The notes: generated by a model from the letters alone, not told the origin. A DNA stretch of 64,000 bases from Actinoplanes sp. TBRC 11911 (GCF_012933445.1 NZ_JABBNC010000009.1:182739-246738), one strand, 5' to 3'. Positions 47,633 through 57,979 are shown, counted from the stretch's first letter. Made by a program: numbers and translations.

Positions 47633-48731
47633 GAGCCGCCTCCGGCGCGACAGAGGTGCGCGCGGCCGCGGTGATCGTCGCCGACCCGAGCACCGCATCC
47701 CCGCCGGCGGCGTCACGCTGGTACGCCACGATGGCCTGACCGGCGGCGACACCGCGCGCCGGGGTGAGCAGCCGGGCCCGCAGCGTGCCGCCCTCGACGG
47801 TCACCACGGCCGGCACCACCTCGCCGTGCGCCCGCAGCTGCACGTCGCACTCGATCGGGGTGGCCGCGCCGTGCCAGATCGCCTTGCTCGCGGTCACCTC
47901 GTCGACCAGCAGGTCCTCGCGGGGGCCGACGGTCACCGTGTTGGTCTTCGGCGTGATCGACAGGACGTAGCGCGGACGGCCGTCGGCCGCCGGGACCCGC
48001 AGGTCGAGACCCTTGCGCTGGCCCACCGTGTACGCGTAAGCGCCCTCATGGGTGCCGACCCGCTCGCCGGTGCGCGCGTCCACCACGTCGCCCGGCGTCG
48101 CGCCGAGTCGCTTGGCCAGGAAGCCCTTGGTGTCACCGTCCGCGATGAAGCAGATGTCGTGCGAATCGGGCTTGTCGGCCACCGCCAGCCCGCGCACGGC
48201 GGCTTCCTCGCGCACCTGGGCCTTCGTCGAGTCGCCGAGCGGAAAGACCGCCCGGTCCAGCTGCGCGCGGGTGAGCACCGCCAGCACGTACGACTGGTCC
48301 TTGCCGTTGTCGACGCTGCGGCGCAGCCGGCCGTCCGCGCCGAGCCGCGCGTGATGGCCGGTGACCACCGCGTCGAAGCCGAGCGCGACCGCCCGGTCGA
48401 GCACCGCCGTGAACTTGATCTTCTCGTTGCAGCGCAGGCAGGGATTGGGCGTACGGCCCGCCGCGTACTCCGCCACGAAGTCGTCGACCACGCTGTCGTG
48501 GAATTGGTCCGCCATGTCCCAGACGTAGAACGGGATGCCGATCACATCGGCCGCCCGTCGAGCGTCGCGGGAATCCTCCAGCGTGCAGCAGCCGCGCGCG
48601 CCGGTCCGGAAGGTCTGAGGGTTACGCGCCAGTGCCAGATGCACGCCGGTCACGTCGTGGCCGGCCTCGTGGGCACGCGCCGCGGCGACGGCGGAATCGA
48701 CCCCGCCGGACATGGCCGCAAGAACTCGCAT
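47625..48731 (-). CDS. mnmA: tRNA-specific 2-thiouridylase
   Basis: A 368-residue enzyme that thiolates U34 of tRNA(Lys, Glu, Gln). It contains the PP-loop [44 protein letters not shown] (catalytic Cys), [19 protein letters not shown] and the C-terminal QAIVAYQ fold. Start is the ATG at 48731; a GTG at 48737 is possible. It lies 22 bp after the cysteine desulfurase gene, the enzyme that supplies its sulfur, and overlaps the metE-like gene downstream by 8 bp. A three-gene sulfur operon is likely. Confidence 0.96.
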   Translation of the reverse strand: MRVLAAMSGGVDSAVAAARAHEAGHDVTGVHLALARNPQTFRTGARGCCTLEDSRDARRAADVIGIPFYVWDMADQFHDSVVDDFVAEYAAGRTPNPCLRCNEKIKFTAVLDRAVALGFDAVVTGHHARLGADGRLRRSVDNGKDQSYVLAVLTRAQLDRAVFPLGDSTKAQVREEAAVRGLAVADKPDSHDICFIADGDTKGFLAKRLGATPGDVVDARTGERVGTHEGAYAYTVGQRKGLDLRVPAADGRPRYVLSITPKTNTVTVGPREDLLVDEVTASKAIWHGAATPIECDVQLRAHGEVVPAVVTVEGGTLRARLLTPARGVAAGQAIVAYQRDAAGGDAVLGSATITAAARTSVAPEAARA

Positions 48732-48753
48732 GCGCACCAGACTATCCGGCGCC

Positions 48754-49929
48754 TCAGCGCGGGGTTTTCCAGGCGGTCGCCCGCCGGGATCGCTCCACCG
48801 CGGCCGGCAGCGCGTCGATCAGCGCGTCCACGTCCGCGGCGGTCGAGGTGTGACCCAGCGTGAACCGCAGCGACGACCGGGCGCGGTCGTCGTCAGCACC
48901 CATCGCGAGCAGCACGTGGCTGGGCTGCGCGATGCCCGCCGAGCAGGCCGAGCCGGTGGAGCTGCCGACCCCGTTGGCGTCCAGCAGCATCAGCAGCGCG
49001 TCGCCCTCGCAACCGGGGAAACTGAAGTGCGCGTTGCCCGGAAGCCGGTCCACCGGATCTCCGTTGTAGAGGGCGTCGGGCACCACCGACAGCACGCGCT
49101 TGACCAGATCGTCGCGCAGGGCGGCGACCCGGGCCGCGTACTCCTGCTGGGTCTTGATGGTGATCTCGACCGCCACCGCGAAGGCCGCCACGCCGGGGGT
49201 GTCCACCGTGCCGGAGCGCACGTCGCGCTCGTGGCCGCCGCCGTGCAGCAGCGGGGTGGCCGCGACGTCCCGGCCGAGCAGCAGCGCACCGACGCCGATC
49301 GGGCCGCCCAGCTTGTGGCCGGTCACCGTCAGCGCCGCGACGCCGCTCGCCGCGAAGTCGACCGGCACCTGCCCGGCCGCCTGCACCGCGTCGGTGTGGA
49401 ACGGGACGCCGTACCGGTTGGCCAGCGCCGCCAGCTCGGCGATCGGCTGAACCGTGCCGACCTCGTTGTTGGCCCACTGCACACTGACCACACCGATTTC
49501 TTCCCCGTACGCCTCGAGCACCGCACCGAGCCGCGCCGGATCGACCTTGCCGGCGGCGTTCACCGGCAGGGTCGTCACCTGGGCACCCTCGTGCTTGCCG
49601 AGCCAGTCCGCGGCCTCCAGCACGGCGTGATGTTCCACGGCGGACACCACCACACCCGTACGGGAAAGGGAAGTTGACTTTCGTGCCCAGAAAATGCCCT
49701 TGACGGCGAGATTGTCGCTTTCGGTGCCGCCGCCGGTGAAGACCACCTCGGAGGGGCGGCAGCCGAGGGCGGCGGCGACCCGTTCGCGCGCCTCCTCGAC
49801 CACCCGCCGGGCATGACGGCCCGACGCGTGCAGGGACGACGGGTTGCCGACCTCGCGTGCGGCAGCGACGTAAGCATCCAGCGCCTCGGGCAACATAGGC
49901 GTGGTCGCTGCGTGATCCAAGTAAGCCAT
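48754..49929 (-). CDS. Cysteine desulfurase (IscS/NifS-like)
   Basis: A 391-residue PLP enzyme that takes sulfur from cysteine for tRNA thiolation and clusters. It starts [20 protein letters not shown]; other signatures are [57 protein letters not shown] and [16 protein letters not shown] (PLP Lys), and the active-site loop [10 protein letters not shown] (Cys). The ATG at 49929 has no clear Shine-Dalgarno sequence, but TAAGCT lies 7 nt before it, the position of a -10 for a leaderless transcript; this is inference. It precedes mnmA by 22 bp, matching iscS-trmU order in mycobacteria. Confidence 0.95.
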   Translation of the reverse strand: MAYLDHAATTPMLPEALDAYVAAAREVGNPSSLHASGRHARRVVEEARERVAAALGCRPSEVVFTGGGTESDNLAVKGIFWARKSTSLSRTGVVVSAVEHHAVLEAADWLGKHEGAQVTTLPVNAAGKVDPARLGAVLEAYGEEIGVVSVQWANNEVGTVQPIAELAALANRYGVPFHTDAVQAAGQVPVDFAASGVAALTVTGHKLGGPIGVGALLLGRDVAATPLLHGGGHERDVRSGTVDTPGVAAFAVAVEITIKTQQEYAARVAALRDDLVKRVLSVVPDALYNGDPVDRLPGNAHFSFPGCEGDALLMLLDANGVGSSTGSACSAGIAQPSHVLLAMGADDDRARSSLRFTLGHTSTAADVDALIDALPAAVERSRRATAWKTPR

Positions 49930-50068
49930 CAGAAATAGCTTATGCTGTGCCAGTCGCGCTCGATCGCGCGTGCGCCGCTGAAAGTCGATGAGTTCGGCTC
50001 GCGCCCGACGACGGCTTCGCCGGCGGCGTTCGAGAGCCAAACTCATCAACGCGGCAACGCGCTCCTCG

Positions 50069-51028
50069 CTATTTGCGCTTGCGGATCTCGTCGGCGGCCT
50101 GCGGGACGACCTTGAACAGGTCGCCCACCACGCCGTAGTCGGCGAGCTCGAAGATCGGGGCCTCCGGGTCCTTGTTGACCGCGACGATCGTCTTCGAGGT
50201 CTGCATGCCGGCCCGGTGCTGGATCGCGCCGGAGATGCCGAGCGCGACGTAGAGCTGCGGCGACACCGTCTTGCCGGTCTGTCCGACCTGGAACTGGTGC
50301 GGGTAGAAGCCGCTGTCGACGGCCGCCCGGGACGCCCCGACCGCACCACCGAGCAGGTCGGCCAGCTCCTCGACCAGCGAGAAGTTCTCCGCGTTGCCGA
50401 CGCCGCGGCCGCCGGACACGACCACCCCGGCCTCGGTGAGCTCCGGACGGGAGCCCTTCTTCTCGGCGACCCGCTCGACCACCTTGGCCAGCTTGTCCTT
50501 GTCCGACGCCTGGACCGTGAGCTGCTCGACGGCCGGAGTCGCCGGCGCCGCTTCCGGCGTGGTCGAATTGGGGCGAATTGTCACGATGGGCAGCCCGCGT
50601 GTGACCTTCGACTTCACGATGCCGGCGCCCGCGAAGATGGCCTGGGTCGCGGTGCCGTCGGCGTCCAGCGCGACGGCGTCGGTCAGCAGACCGTTGTCCA
50701 GCTTGACCGCCAGGCGACCGGCGATCTCCTTGCCCTCCTGGGTGGACGCGAGCAGCACCGCGGCGGGCTGGACCGACTTGACCAGCTCGGCGATCACGGT
50801 GGCCTTGGGCGCGACCAGGTAGCCGTCGACGTCCTCGCCCTCCCCCGCGTAGATCTTCGCCGCGCCGTACTCACCGAGCTTGTCGGCGAACTGCGCCGCC
50901 GCGCCCTCGCCGCCGAGCACCACCGCGGACGGCGTTCCCAGCGTGCGGGCGATCGTCAGCATCTCGAGCGTGACCTTCTTGACGCCGGCAGCCTGCGAGG
51001 CCTCGACGACGACCAATACCTCAGCCAT
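50069..51028 (-). CDS. etfA: Electron transfer flavoprotein, alpha subunit
   Basis: A 319-residue FAD-binding subunit that passes electrons from acyl-CoA and related dehydrogenases to the respiratory chain. It begins [20 protein letters not shown]; the FAD-binding C-terminal domain contains [72 protein letters not shown] and [15 protein letters not shown]. Its GAGG lies 9 nt before the ATG at 51028. It follows etfB after 19 bp, so the two form the heterodimer operon. Confidence 0.97.
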   Translation of the reverse strand: MAEVLVVVEASQAAGVKKVTLEMLTIARTLGTPSAVVLGGEGAAAQFADKLGEYGAAKIYAGEGEDVDGYLVAPKATVIAELVKSVQPAAVLLASTQEGKEIAGRLAVKLDNGLLTDAVALDADGTATQAIFAGAGIVKSKVTRGLPIVTIRPNSTTPEAAPATPAVEQLTVQASDKDKLAKVVERVAEKKGSRPELTEAGVVVSGGRGVGNAENFSLVEELADLLGGAVGASRAAVDSGFYPHQFQVGQTGKTVSPQLYVALGISGAIQHRAGMQTSKTIVAVNKDPEAPIFELADYGVVGDLFKVVPQAADEIRKRK

Positions 51029-51047
51029 GTGTCTCTTCCTCTCCGGC

Positions 51048-51827
51048 TCAGACGAACTTCTCGGTTGCCAGGTACGCCACGAGGTCTGCCCCGCCGTTGC
51101 CCTCATCCGTGACCTTGGTGCCCGCGCCGCGCGGCGGGCGGACCGAGAACTCGATCACCGCGCTGGTGGCACCGGCCGCACCCACCTCGTCGGCGGCGAT
51201 GCCCAGATCGGCCAGCGACAGCGACTGCACCGGCTTCTTCTTGGCCGCCATGATGCCCTTGAACGACGGGTACCGCGGCTCGTTGATGGTGTCCCAGACG
51301 CTCACCACGGCCGGCGTGGCCGCGGTGACGACCTCGTAGCCCTCGTCGGTCTGCCGCTCGGCGGTCAGCTGCGAGCCCTCCACGGTGAGCTTGCGCGCGC
51401 CGGTCAGCGCCGCGATGCCCAGCCGCTCGGCCAGCATGTGCGGCATGACCTGGACCCGGCCGTCGGTCGATTCCGAGCCGCAGAGGATCAGGTCGGCGTT
51501 GAGCGTGCCCAGCGCGGTGGCGAGCACCTTCGACGTCGAGACGGCGCAGGAGCCGTGCAGCGCGTCGTCCTCGATGTGCACCGCTTTGTCCGGTCCCATC
51601 GACAAGGCCTTACGGATCGACTCGGCGGCGCCGGCCGGACCCATGGTCAGCACGGTGACCTCGCCGCCGTGCGCCTCCTTGATCTTCAGCGCCTCCTCGA
51701 TGGCGTACTCGTCCATCTCGTTGATGACGTTGTTCGCCGAGCTGCGCTCGACGGTGTTGTCGCTCGCGCTCAAGGTCCGCTCGGCACCGGAGTCGGGCAC
51801 CTGCTTCACCAGTACGACGATGTTCAT
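51048..51827 (-). CDS. etfB: Electron transfer flavoprotein, beta subunit
   Basis: A 259-residue AMP-binding subunit. It begins MNIVVLVKQVPDSGAERTLS and has NVINEMDEYAIEEALKIKEA, LTMGPAGAAESIRKALSMG, ADLILCGSESTDGRVQVMP and the VWDTINEPRYPSFKGIMAAK signature. First gene of the etfBA operon; its promoter is in 51828-52037, divergent from DUF202 genes. In this spacer nothing else was recognised. Confidence 0.97.
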   Translation of the reverse strand: MNIVVLVKQVPDSGAERTLSASDNTVERSSANNVINEMDEYAIEEALKIKEAHGGEVTVLTMGPAGAAESIRKALSMGPDKAVHIEDDALHGSCAVSTSKVLATALGTLNADLILCGSESTDGRVQVMPHMLAERLGIAALTGARKLTVEGSQLTAERQTDEGYEVVTAATPAVVSVWDTINEPRYPSFKGIMAAKKKPVQSLSLADLGIAADEVGAAGATSAVIEFSVRPPRGAGTKVTDEGNGGADLVAYLATEKFV

Positions 51828-52037
51828 CGCGCTCCTACGACCCTCCTGTATTCAACGCGGCCGGATCACTGCGGTCAGGTTACCCGCCAGTAGCTTGTCG
51901 TGGCGACCGCGGTAAGTGACACACCTCACTCAAAATTCGGACGGGGCCGCCCGTCCGCCACTCATACTCCCCCACCGCGACCGCGGCTCGAACCGGACAC
52001 CACCTCAGCGCGGAGATCCGCAGGTCATAATCGCCAT

Positions 52038-52409
52038 GTGCACCTGCGGCAATGGTTCGACCCGGAGAAACAGCCCACGGTCGGCCGCACCCCGGACTAC
52101 CGCTTCTCGCTGGCCAACGAACGCACCTTCCTGGCCTGGATCCGCACCGCCCTGGCGCTGATCGCGGGCGGACTCGCGAGCGCGCAGTTCCTGCCGATCC
52201 TGCACCTGCGCGAAATCATCGCGATCGCGCTGTTACTGCTCGGCGCGATCATCGCGCTGCGCGCGGTCGACCACTGGGCCCGCACCGAACGAGCCATGCG
52301 CCTCGGCGAGGACCTGCCCGGCTCGAAGTTCCCGGCGATCCTCTCGATCGTCGTCGCCATCGGCGCGATCCTGCTGATCATTCTCGTCCTCGTCCGGGCG
52401 CTGGAATGA
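52038..52409 (+). CDS. DUF202 membrane protein (YidH-like)
   Basis: A 123-residue protein from a GTG at 52038 (VHLRQWFDPEKQPTVGRTPD). It carries the DUF202 signature RFSLANERTFLAWIRTALAL and three hydrophobic helices (about 35-55, 62-80, 97-120). Function unknown; the family occurs as small inner-membrane proteins, often in pairs. The last bases overlap the ATG of the next gene (ATGA), so both are coupled. Confidence 0.85.
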   Translation: MHLRQWFDPEKQPTVGRTPDYRFSLANERTFLAWIRTALALIAGGLASAQFLPILHLREIIAIALLLLGAIIALRAVDHWARTERAMRLGEDLPGSKFPAILSIVVAIGAILLIILVLVRALE

Positions 52410-52714
52410 GCGAGAACGTCGACCACGGCGCCTCCGCCGAACGCACCGGGCTGGCCTGGCGGCGCACCATCCTGTCCGCCACGATCGTCGCCCTGCTCCT
52501 CGTACGGCCGGTGTTTCATCGTTCGGCGGGCACGACGGCGTGGCTGATCGCGGGTCTCGCGATGGCCGGCTGGGCCGCCGTGCTCGCCATCAGCTTTCAC
52601 CGGCAGCGTGGCCTGGCGACGCGGCCACCGCACCCCGGCCGGCGCACGATTCCGGCGTACGCATTGATCATCGTGACGCTCGCCATTCTCGGTGGGCTGG
52701 TTGTCATACTTTGA
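52406..52714 (+). CDS. Second DUF202 membrane protein
   Basis: A 102-residue protein. It has the shortened DUF202 motif SAERTGLAWRRTILSAT, then three hydrophobic helices (about 20-38, 44-62, 84-102). It is paralogous in type to the previous gene and starts within its stop codon. Together they may form a heteromeric membrane complex; function unknown. Confidence 0.85.
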   Translation: MSENVDHGASAERTGLAWRRTILSATIVALLLVRPVFHRSAGTTAWLIAGLAMAGWAAVLAISFHRQRGLATRPPHPGRRTIPAYALIIVTLAILGGLVVIL

Positions 52715-52752
52715 GCGGTGCCGTTATCAGGAACGCGCGTCATCATTGCCAT

Positions 52753-53091
52753 ATGGTCCGGTTGTTCATCTTCCTGGCTGCCGTGCAGCTGGTGCTTTTC
52801 GTGCTCGGACTGATCAGCTCTTTGTCGGCCGACCGCGTCCGCAATGCCCCGCGCGCCGTCTGGGTGCTCCTCATCGTGCTGATCCCGTTGCTGGGCTCCG
52901 TCGCGTACTTCGTGTGGGGCCGCCCGCTCTCGGTGCCGGCCGAGGGTCTCGCCCGCCGTCGCCGGCCGCGTCCGAGCTCGCCGGACGACGACCCGGAATT
53001 CCTGCGATCCGTCGATTCGGAGCAGACCCGCCGCGATCGCGAGATGCTCGCCCAGTACGAGAAAGAGCTTCGCAATCGCGACGACGACTGA
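52753..53091 (+). CDS. Small membrane protein with PLDc_N-type helices
   Basis: A 112-residue protein: helices at about 3-24 and 36-55, with RVRNAPRAVWVLLIVLIPLL and LLGSVAYFVWGRP between and after, the pattern of the phospholipase D N-terminal (PLDc_N) domain. The C-terminal 55 residues are charged (SSPDDDPEFLRSVDSEQTRR). There is no catalytic HKD motif. Possibly part of the DUF202 run, 38 bp downstream. Convergent with the ThDP enzyme, 3 bp between stops. Confidence 0.8.
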   Translation: MVRLFIFLAAVQLVLFVLGLISSLSADRVRNAPRAVWVLLIVLIPLLGSVAYFVWGRPLSVPAEGLARRRRPRPSSPDDDPEFLRSVDSEQTRRDREMLAQYEKELRNRDDD

Positions 53092-53094
53092 GGG

Positions 53095-54717
53095 TCAGGC
53101 CAGGTTCGACGAGCGAGGGTACGCGTCGGCCGGATCCGTCAGCACGTTGACCAGATAGGGCACGCCCGCGGCGAAAGCGCGTTCCAGAGCCGGACCAAGT
53201 TCGGACGCCTTCTCCACGGTCTCGCCCGCCCCGCCCAGTGCCGCGACGACCTCGTCGTAGCGCAGCCCGGGCTGCAGGTCGGCGGCCACGTCGTAGCCGT
53301 ACATGGCCCGCATCGGGTGCTTCTCCAGCCCCCAGATGCCGTTGTTGCCGACCACCATCACGACCGGCAGCTGCTGGCGGGCCAGCGACTCGGCGTCCAT
53401 CAGCGAGAAACCGGCCGCGCCGTCGCCGAGCAGCACACAGATCTGCCGGTCCGGGTACGTCACCCGGGCGCCCATCGCATAACCCATGCCGGTGCCGAGA
53501 CAGCCGTACGGGCCCGGGTCCAGCCACGTGCCGGGGCGGGCCGGTTCCAGGTAGCGCCCGGCGTAGGACACGAAGTCGCCGCCGTCGCCGATCGTGACCG
53601 CGTCCTCGGCGAGCACCTTGCGCAGTTCGCCGTACACCCGGGCCGGCTTGATCAGCTCGGTCTCGGCGGCCATCGCCTCGGCGTCCCGGGCCTTGCCCGC
53701 GTCCTCGGCGGTACGTAAGCCGTCGATCCACTCGCCGTGGCCGGCCCGGTCGCCCGCATAGTCCGCGATGGCCGCCAGGATGCGGCGCAGGTCGCCGGCG
53801 GGCGAGACGGCAACCTCCACATGGGACGCCCGCTGCGCCGGCGCGTCCACGATGTGGATGACCTGGGCGGCGCCGAACTCGCCGAAGCCGAGCCGGAAGT
53901 CCAGCGGCGTCCCGATCACGCAGACCACGTCGGCCTCGTTGAGCGCCGGGCGCCGCGCCTTGGCGAACGCGAGCGGGTGCGCCGGCGGCAGCGAGCCGCG
54001 ACCCATGCCGTTGGTGAAAACGGGAACCTGTAACGCCTCGGCCGCGGCGCGCAGCTCGGCGACCGCGTCGCCGCCCCACACGTCGGAACCCGCGATGATC
54101 ACCGGTCGTTGCGCACCGGCCAGTAACGCGGCCGCCCGGGCGACCTCGTCCGGGTCGGCCTCCAGAACCGGAATCGCGGGCTCGCCGGGCGCGGCCGCCT
54201 CGCCGCTGGAGAAGACGACCTCCAGCGGCAGGTCCAGGAAGACCGGGCCGCGATGCGCGGTCAGCGCCGACGTCAGTGCGGCGGTGAGCGTGCCCGGGAT
54301 CGAGTCGGTGTCGGCGACGGTCGCCGCGTACTTGGTGATCGGCGCGACCAGCGGCACGTGGTCGAACTCCTGCAGGCTGCCCGAGCCCCAGCGGAACTGC
54401 GGCGCGCGGCCGCCCAGCACGACCACCGGCGAGGCGTTGAAGAACGCGCTGGTGATCCCCGAGATCCCGTTGGTCACCCCGGGGCCGGCGGTGAGGACCG
54501 CCAGGCCCGGACGACGCTGCAGCTTGGCGACGGCCTCGGCGGCGAAGACGGCGGACTGCTCGTGCCGCACGTCGTAGATCGGGAAGCCGGACTTGTGCGC
54601 GGCGTCGTAGAGCGGGAAGACGTGCCCGCCGGAGAGCGTGAACATCTCGGTCACGCCGAACGCGCGCAGGGCGGCCAGCGCCAGGTCGCCGCCGTGCCCC
54701 TCGATCGCCTCTGCCAT
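53095..54717 (-). CDS. Acetolactate-synthase-like ThDP enzyme
   Basis: A 540-residue ThDP-dependent enzyme. It includes GVTEMFTLSGGHVFPLYDAA, the catalytic Glu in VRHEQSAVFAAEAVAK, AVLTAGPGVTNGISG, and ThDP-binding GDGAAGFSLMDAESL...NNGIWGLEKHP. It lacks the exact regulatory features of IlvB and is about 80 residues shorter, resembling the IlvX/IlvG-type paralogues of actinobacteria. Substrate could be pyruvate (acetolactate) or another 2-keto acid. It starts 23 bp after the stop of the Hsp70-like gene, so the two may be co-transcribed. Confidence 0.85.
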   Translation of the reverse strand: MAEAIEGHGGDLALAALRAFGVTEMFTLSGGHVFPLYDAAHKSGFPIYDVRHEQSAVFAAEAVAKLQRRPGLAVLTAGPGVTNGISGITSAFFNASPVVVLGGRAPQFRWGSGSLQEFDHVPLVAPITKYAATVADTDSIPGTLTAALTSALTAHRGPVFLDLPLEVVFSSGEAAAPGEPAIPVLEADPDEVARAAALLAGAQRPVIIAGSDVWGGDAVAELRAAAEALQVPVFTNGMGRGSLPPAHPLAFAKARRPALNEADVVCVIGTPLDFRLGFGEFGAAQVIHIVDAPAQRASHVEVAVSPAGDLRRILAAIADYAGDRAGHGEWIDGLRTAEDAGKARDAEAMAAETELIKPARVYGELRKVLAEDAVTIGDGGDFVSYAGRYLEPARPGTWLDPGPYGCLGTGMGYAMGARVTYPDRQICVLLGDGAAGFSLMDAESLARQQLPVVMVVGNNGIWGLEKHPMRAMYGYDVAADLQPGLRYDEVVAALGGAGETVEKASELGPALERAFAAGVPYLVNVLTDPADAYPRSSNLA

Positions 54718-54740
54718 GTGTGCTGTCCCCTCGCCGGCCG

Positions 54741-56444
54741 TCAGATCCCTAGAAGTTGGCGTATGTCATCTACCAGGTTCGCCCAGTCCTGCGAAAGGGA
54801 GTCGCCGTTGCCGTAGCCGTACGCCAGGAACAGGGCGGCGAGCGGAACCGCGAGCATCACCGCCAGGCTCAGCAGGAACTGCAGGAAGCGGAGGAAGCGG
54901 CCACGTCGCGGCTTGCGTTTGGGCGGGCGCCGCGTCGCCGTCGGCGACGAATTCACTGCCGGCTTCTGCGGTACGGCGTGCGGCCTTGCCGGTACGGGCT
55001 GCGAACGCGTCGGCGGGAGCGGGGAGCGCTGCTGCTTCGGTGGCTGCGGACGCAGCGGCGGGACGGATTTCGCCGGCTGGCTGCGCTGCGGCGACTGCCG
55101 GGCCGGTGGCGGCTTCGGTGGCGCGCTGGTGGCCCGCCCGTACGCGGCCGCCGGACGGTCCAGCACCGGGGGCGTGGTCGCGACGGTGGCCTGCGGATCC
55201 GGTACCCAGGATCCGTGGTCGGCGTCCGGCCACGGATCCACCGGCGGCTGCAACCCGGTCAGACCGATCTGTTTCGGGACGGCGGCGACGCGTACGGTGG
55301 CCGTCTCCGCTCGTCCGGCCGAGATCAGGCGCAGCTCCGCGGTCGGGCCGGGCGCGGCCGGACTCGTCGCCAGCAGCGCGGCGTCGGCCAGGATGCTGCC
55401 CTCGGCCACCACCAGCTCGGGCTGCTCGATCACCACGGGGGCTTCGTCGAGCTCGCGATGCAGCAGCGTGGCCACCAGCGGGATGCGGCTGGCGCCGCCG
55501 ACCAGGAACACCCCGGCGAGGCGGCCGGGCGGCAGGTCGGCCCAGTCGAGCAGCCCCTTGGTCACCCGGATCGTCTGGTCGAGCACCGGGCGGGCGACGC
55601 GTTCCAGCTCGTCGCGGGTCAGGTGGACCTCGGTGCCCAGCAGCGGCACCACGAAATCGGCGGTCTGGTTGCGGGACAGGCGTTCCTTCGCGATCCGGGC
55701 CTCGTCCCACAGCTGACGCTGGCCACGGCGTTCCTCGATCGTGGACGGCTCGAAGATGCGCTGCCACTCGTCGGTGCGCAGGTGCTCGATGATCGCGGCG
55801 TCCACGTCCAGGCCGCCGATGTCGTCGCGGCCGTCCACCGCCATCACCTCGAAGCCGGACGACGTGCGGGCGACCACGCTCGCGTCGAACGTGCCGGCGC
55901 CGAAGTCGTGCACCACGACCACCGAGCCGATCGGCACGTCGCGGCCCAGCACCTCGGCGAAGTAGGTGGCGGCGGCCACCGGCTCGGCCACCAGGCGGGC
56001 GTTGCCGAGCCCGGCCCGGCGGGCGGCGTCGGCGAGCAGCGTGCGGCGGGCGGCACCCCAGGTCGCCGGGCAGGTCAGCGTGACGTCGCCGTCGACCGGA
56101 CCGACCGCGCGGCGCCACTCCTCGGCGACCCGGGCCAGCACCCCGGCGATCAGCTCCTCGACCGGCAGCTCGCGCTCACCGAGCAGCACCAGGCCGTCGT
56201 CGATGCGGCGCTTCGGGTTGGGCTCGAAGCGGGCCGGGTCGAGGCGCGAGCTGTGCACGGCGTCCTGGCCGACGACCAGCGCGCCGTCCGGCTCGGCGTA
56301 GACCGCGGACGGCAGCAGCGGCGAGCCGTCGACCAGCAGCGGACGCGCACGCCCGTCGGGCCAGCGCGCCACCGCGACGGTGTTCGACGTGCCGAAGTCC
56401 ACGCCGAGGGCGTGCCGCTTCGGCCCACCTTGGTCGATGGGCAT
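54741..56444 (-). CDS. Membrane-anchored Hsp70-like ATPase
   Basis: A 567-residue protein. Residues about 10-350 are an Hsp70/actin-type nucleotide-binding domain: LGVDFGTSNTVAVARWPDG, TCPATWGAARRTLLADAAR, VAEPVAAATYFAEVLG, VVVVHDFGAGTFDASVVART, FLVGGASRIPLVATLLHREL. No substrate-binding domain follows. Instead there is a Pro/Arg/Gln-rich linker (about 420-515) and a C-terminal transmembrane helix (LQFLLSLAVMLAVPLAALFL). Thus a chaperone-like ATPase tethered to the membrane with an unknown client. Downstream partner: the ThDP enzyme; upstream: a zinc-ribbon membrane protein. Not a canonical DnaK. Confidence 0.88.
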   Translation of the reverse strand: MPIDQGGPKRHALGVDFGTSNTVAVARWPDGRARPLLVDGSPLLPSAVYAEPDGALVVGQDAVHSSRLDPARFEPNPKRRIDDGLVLLGERELPVEELIAGVLARVAEEWRRAVGPVDGDVTLTCPATWGAARRTLLADAARRAGLGNARLVAEPVAAATYFAEVLGRDVPIGSVVVVHDFGAGTFDASVVARTSSGFEVMAVDGRDDIGGLDVDAAIIEHLRTDEWQRIFEPSTIEERRGQRQLWDEARIAKERLSRNQTADFVVPLLGTEVHLTRDELERVARPVLDQTIRVTKGLLDWADLPPGRLAGVFLVGGASRIPLVATLLHRELDEAPVVIEQPELVVAEGSILADAALLATSPAAPGPTAELRLISAGRAETATVRVAAVPKQIGLTGLQPPVDPWPDADHGSWVPDPQATVATTPPVLDRPAAAYGRATSAPPKPPPARQSPQRSQPAKSVPPLRPQPPKQQRSPLPPTRSQPVPARPHAVPQKPAVNSSPTATRRPPKRKPRRGRFLRFLQFLLSLAVMLAVPLAALFLAYGYGNGDSLSQDWANLVDDIRQLLGI

Positions 56445-56554
56445 GACTCAGAGTCTAGGGGGTCGGGTAACGCGGACGATCTTCCTGAGCACACTGTCAC
56501 GGCCCTCGCGCGGACAGCGAATCACTGGCTGCGCAAACCCGGATAATCGGGTTA

Positions 56555-57109
56555 TTACCGGCGAATATCCGGGTCGCGCCATGCGCAGCGGGTGCAGTAC
56601 GGCCGGTCGGCCGGGTCGCGCCACCGGCAATCCGGACACCACCCGCCGGGCGGCCGGCGCCAGCCACAGTCCGGGCACGGTGCCGGCGGCGACGAGGAGC
56701 CGGCCGCGGGGGCGGGTGGAGCGAGGCCGGACGGCGGGGACGGGCTGGATGCGGACGGGCTGGATACGGGCGGCGGCGCCGGGGCCGGCGTGCGGATCGG
56801 CGCGTCCACAAGAGACGGGGACGACGACTGTGGACGGACCGCCGGCTGCCGCGTCGGCGACCGAGGCGCCTCGGGCTCGGCGATACGCGCGGGCGGGGCC
56901 GGCGGCAGCACGAACCGGTTCTCCTCGGTCGGCATCGGCTTGCGCATCGGCGGACCGGCCACCGGCACGGACGCGGGCCGCGACGGCGCCGACGACGGCC
57001 CGAGCGTCATCCAGCCGATCAGGGCGCACAGCAACGCCTGGCCGACCACCAGGGCCACGGCCACGCGCACGGTGCGTCGCACCTCGCGCGTGACCGGAAC
57101 CGGTTCCAC
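56555..57109 (-). CDS. Membrane protein with Pro-rich linker and three CxxC motifs
   Basis: A 184-residue protein from a GTG, not assigned to a family. There is one N-terminal transmembrane helix (about 14-36, VRVAVALVVGQALLCALIGW), a long Pro/Ser/Ala-rich linker (about 38-145), and a C-terminal cysteine cluster with three CxxC pairs, each followed by W: CPDCGW, CPDCRW and CTRCAW. This looks like a zinc ribbon of one and a half units. It lies 110 bp upstream of the membrane Hsp70-like gene, whose Pro-rich linker it resembles in composition; cooperation is inference. Confidence 0.7.
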   Translation of the reverse strand: MEPVPVTREVRRTVRVAVALVVGQALLCALIGWMTLGPSSAPSRPASVPVAGPPMRKPMPTEENRFVLPPAPPARIAEPEAPRSPTRQPAVRPQSSSPSLVDAPIRTPAPAPPPVSSPSASSPSPPSGLAPPAPAAGSSSPPAPCPDCGWRRPPGGWCPDCRWRDPADRPYCTRCAWRDPDIRR

Positions 57110-57148
57110 CCGTCGGACTGTATGGCACCAGATCGATGGAAGCGAGTA

Positions 57149-57922
57149 TCAGCGCCCGGTAAACGTGGGTTTACGCTTTTCCACGAACGCGCTCGTGCCC
57201 TCGACGCGGTCCTCGGTGGCGAACAACCCGGCGAACAACTGCGACTCCAGCGCCAGCCCGGTGCTCAGATCGACGTTCAACCCCGAGTCGATCGCCTGCT
57301 TGGCGGCCCGCAAGGCCAGCGACGGACCGGTCACGTACGCCTGCACCATCTCCACCGCCGTCGCATAGACCTCGGACGCCGGCGCCACCCGGTCGGCCAG
57401 CCCGATGCGTAACGCCTCGGCCGCGTCCACCATCCGGCCCGAGAAGATCAGGTCTTTGGCACGGGCCGGCCCAACCAGCCGGGCGAGTCGCTGGGTGCCG
57501 CCCGCCCCCGGGATCAGGCCCAGCTTGATCTCCGGCTGGCCCAGCTTCGCGTCGTCCGCCACGACCCGCCAGTCGCAGGCCAGCGCCAACTCGCAGCCAC
57601 CGCCCAGCGCGTACCCGGTGACGGCCGCGACCACCGGCTTGGGGATCCGGGCCACCGCGTCGAAACAGTCGGACAACCGGCCCGCCCGCACGATCATGTC
57701 CTGATACGTCTGACCGGTGAACTCGCCGATGTCCGCCCCCGCCGCGAACACTTTCTCCCCGCCGTACACAATGACGGCCTTGACCTCGTCGTTGGCCGTC
57801 GCGGAATGCGCGGCCGTGCGAAGCTCTTCCTGTACCTGGGTGTTGAGTGGGTTCATCGGCGGCCGGTCCAGCCGGATCGTGCCGATGCCGCCGGTGATCT
57901 CGAGCTTCACGAACTCGCCCAC
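57149..57922 (-). CDS. Enoyl-CoA hydratase/isomerase family protein
   Basis: A 257-residue crotonase-fold enzyme, from a GTG with AGGAGG 9-11 nt upstream. It contains [20 protein letters not shown], the oxyanion-hole stretches [14 protein letters not shown] and [20 protein letters not shown], and the catalytic [20 protein letters not shown], where both Glu are usual (Glu of PEI and the Gly-rich loop with a nearby Glu replaced by Gly-Ala). It acts in fatty-acid beta-oxidation or related CoA chemistry and fits with the etfBA genes nearby. Substrate length unknown. Confidence 0.93.
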   Translation of the reverse strand: MGEFVKLEITGGIGTIRLDRPPMNPLNTQVQEELRTAAHSATANDEVKAVIVYGGEKVFAAGADIGEFTGQTYQDMIVRAGRLSDCFDAVARIPKPVVAAVTGYALGGGCELALACDWRVVADDAKLGQPEIKLGLIPGAGGTQRLARLVGPARAKDLIFSGRMVDAAEALRIGLADRVAPASEVYATAVEMVQAYVTGPSLALRAAKQAIDSGLNVDLSTGLALESQLFAGLFATEDRVEGTSAFVEKRKPTFTGR

Positions 57923-57979
57923 GAAACACGCCTCCTGAATGTCGGTTCAGGTCAGCCTACGACGGGTACGGAGTTTGTG

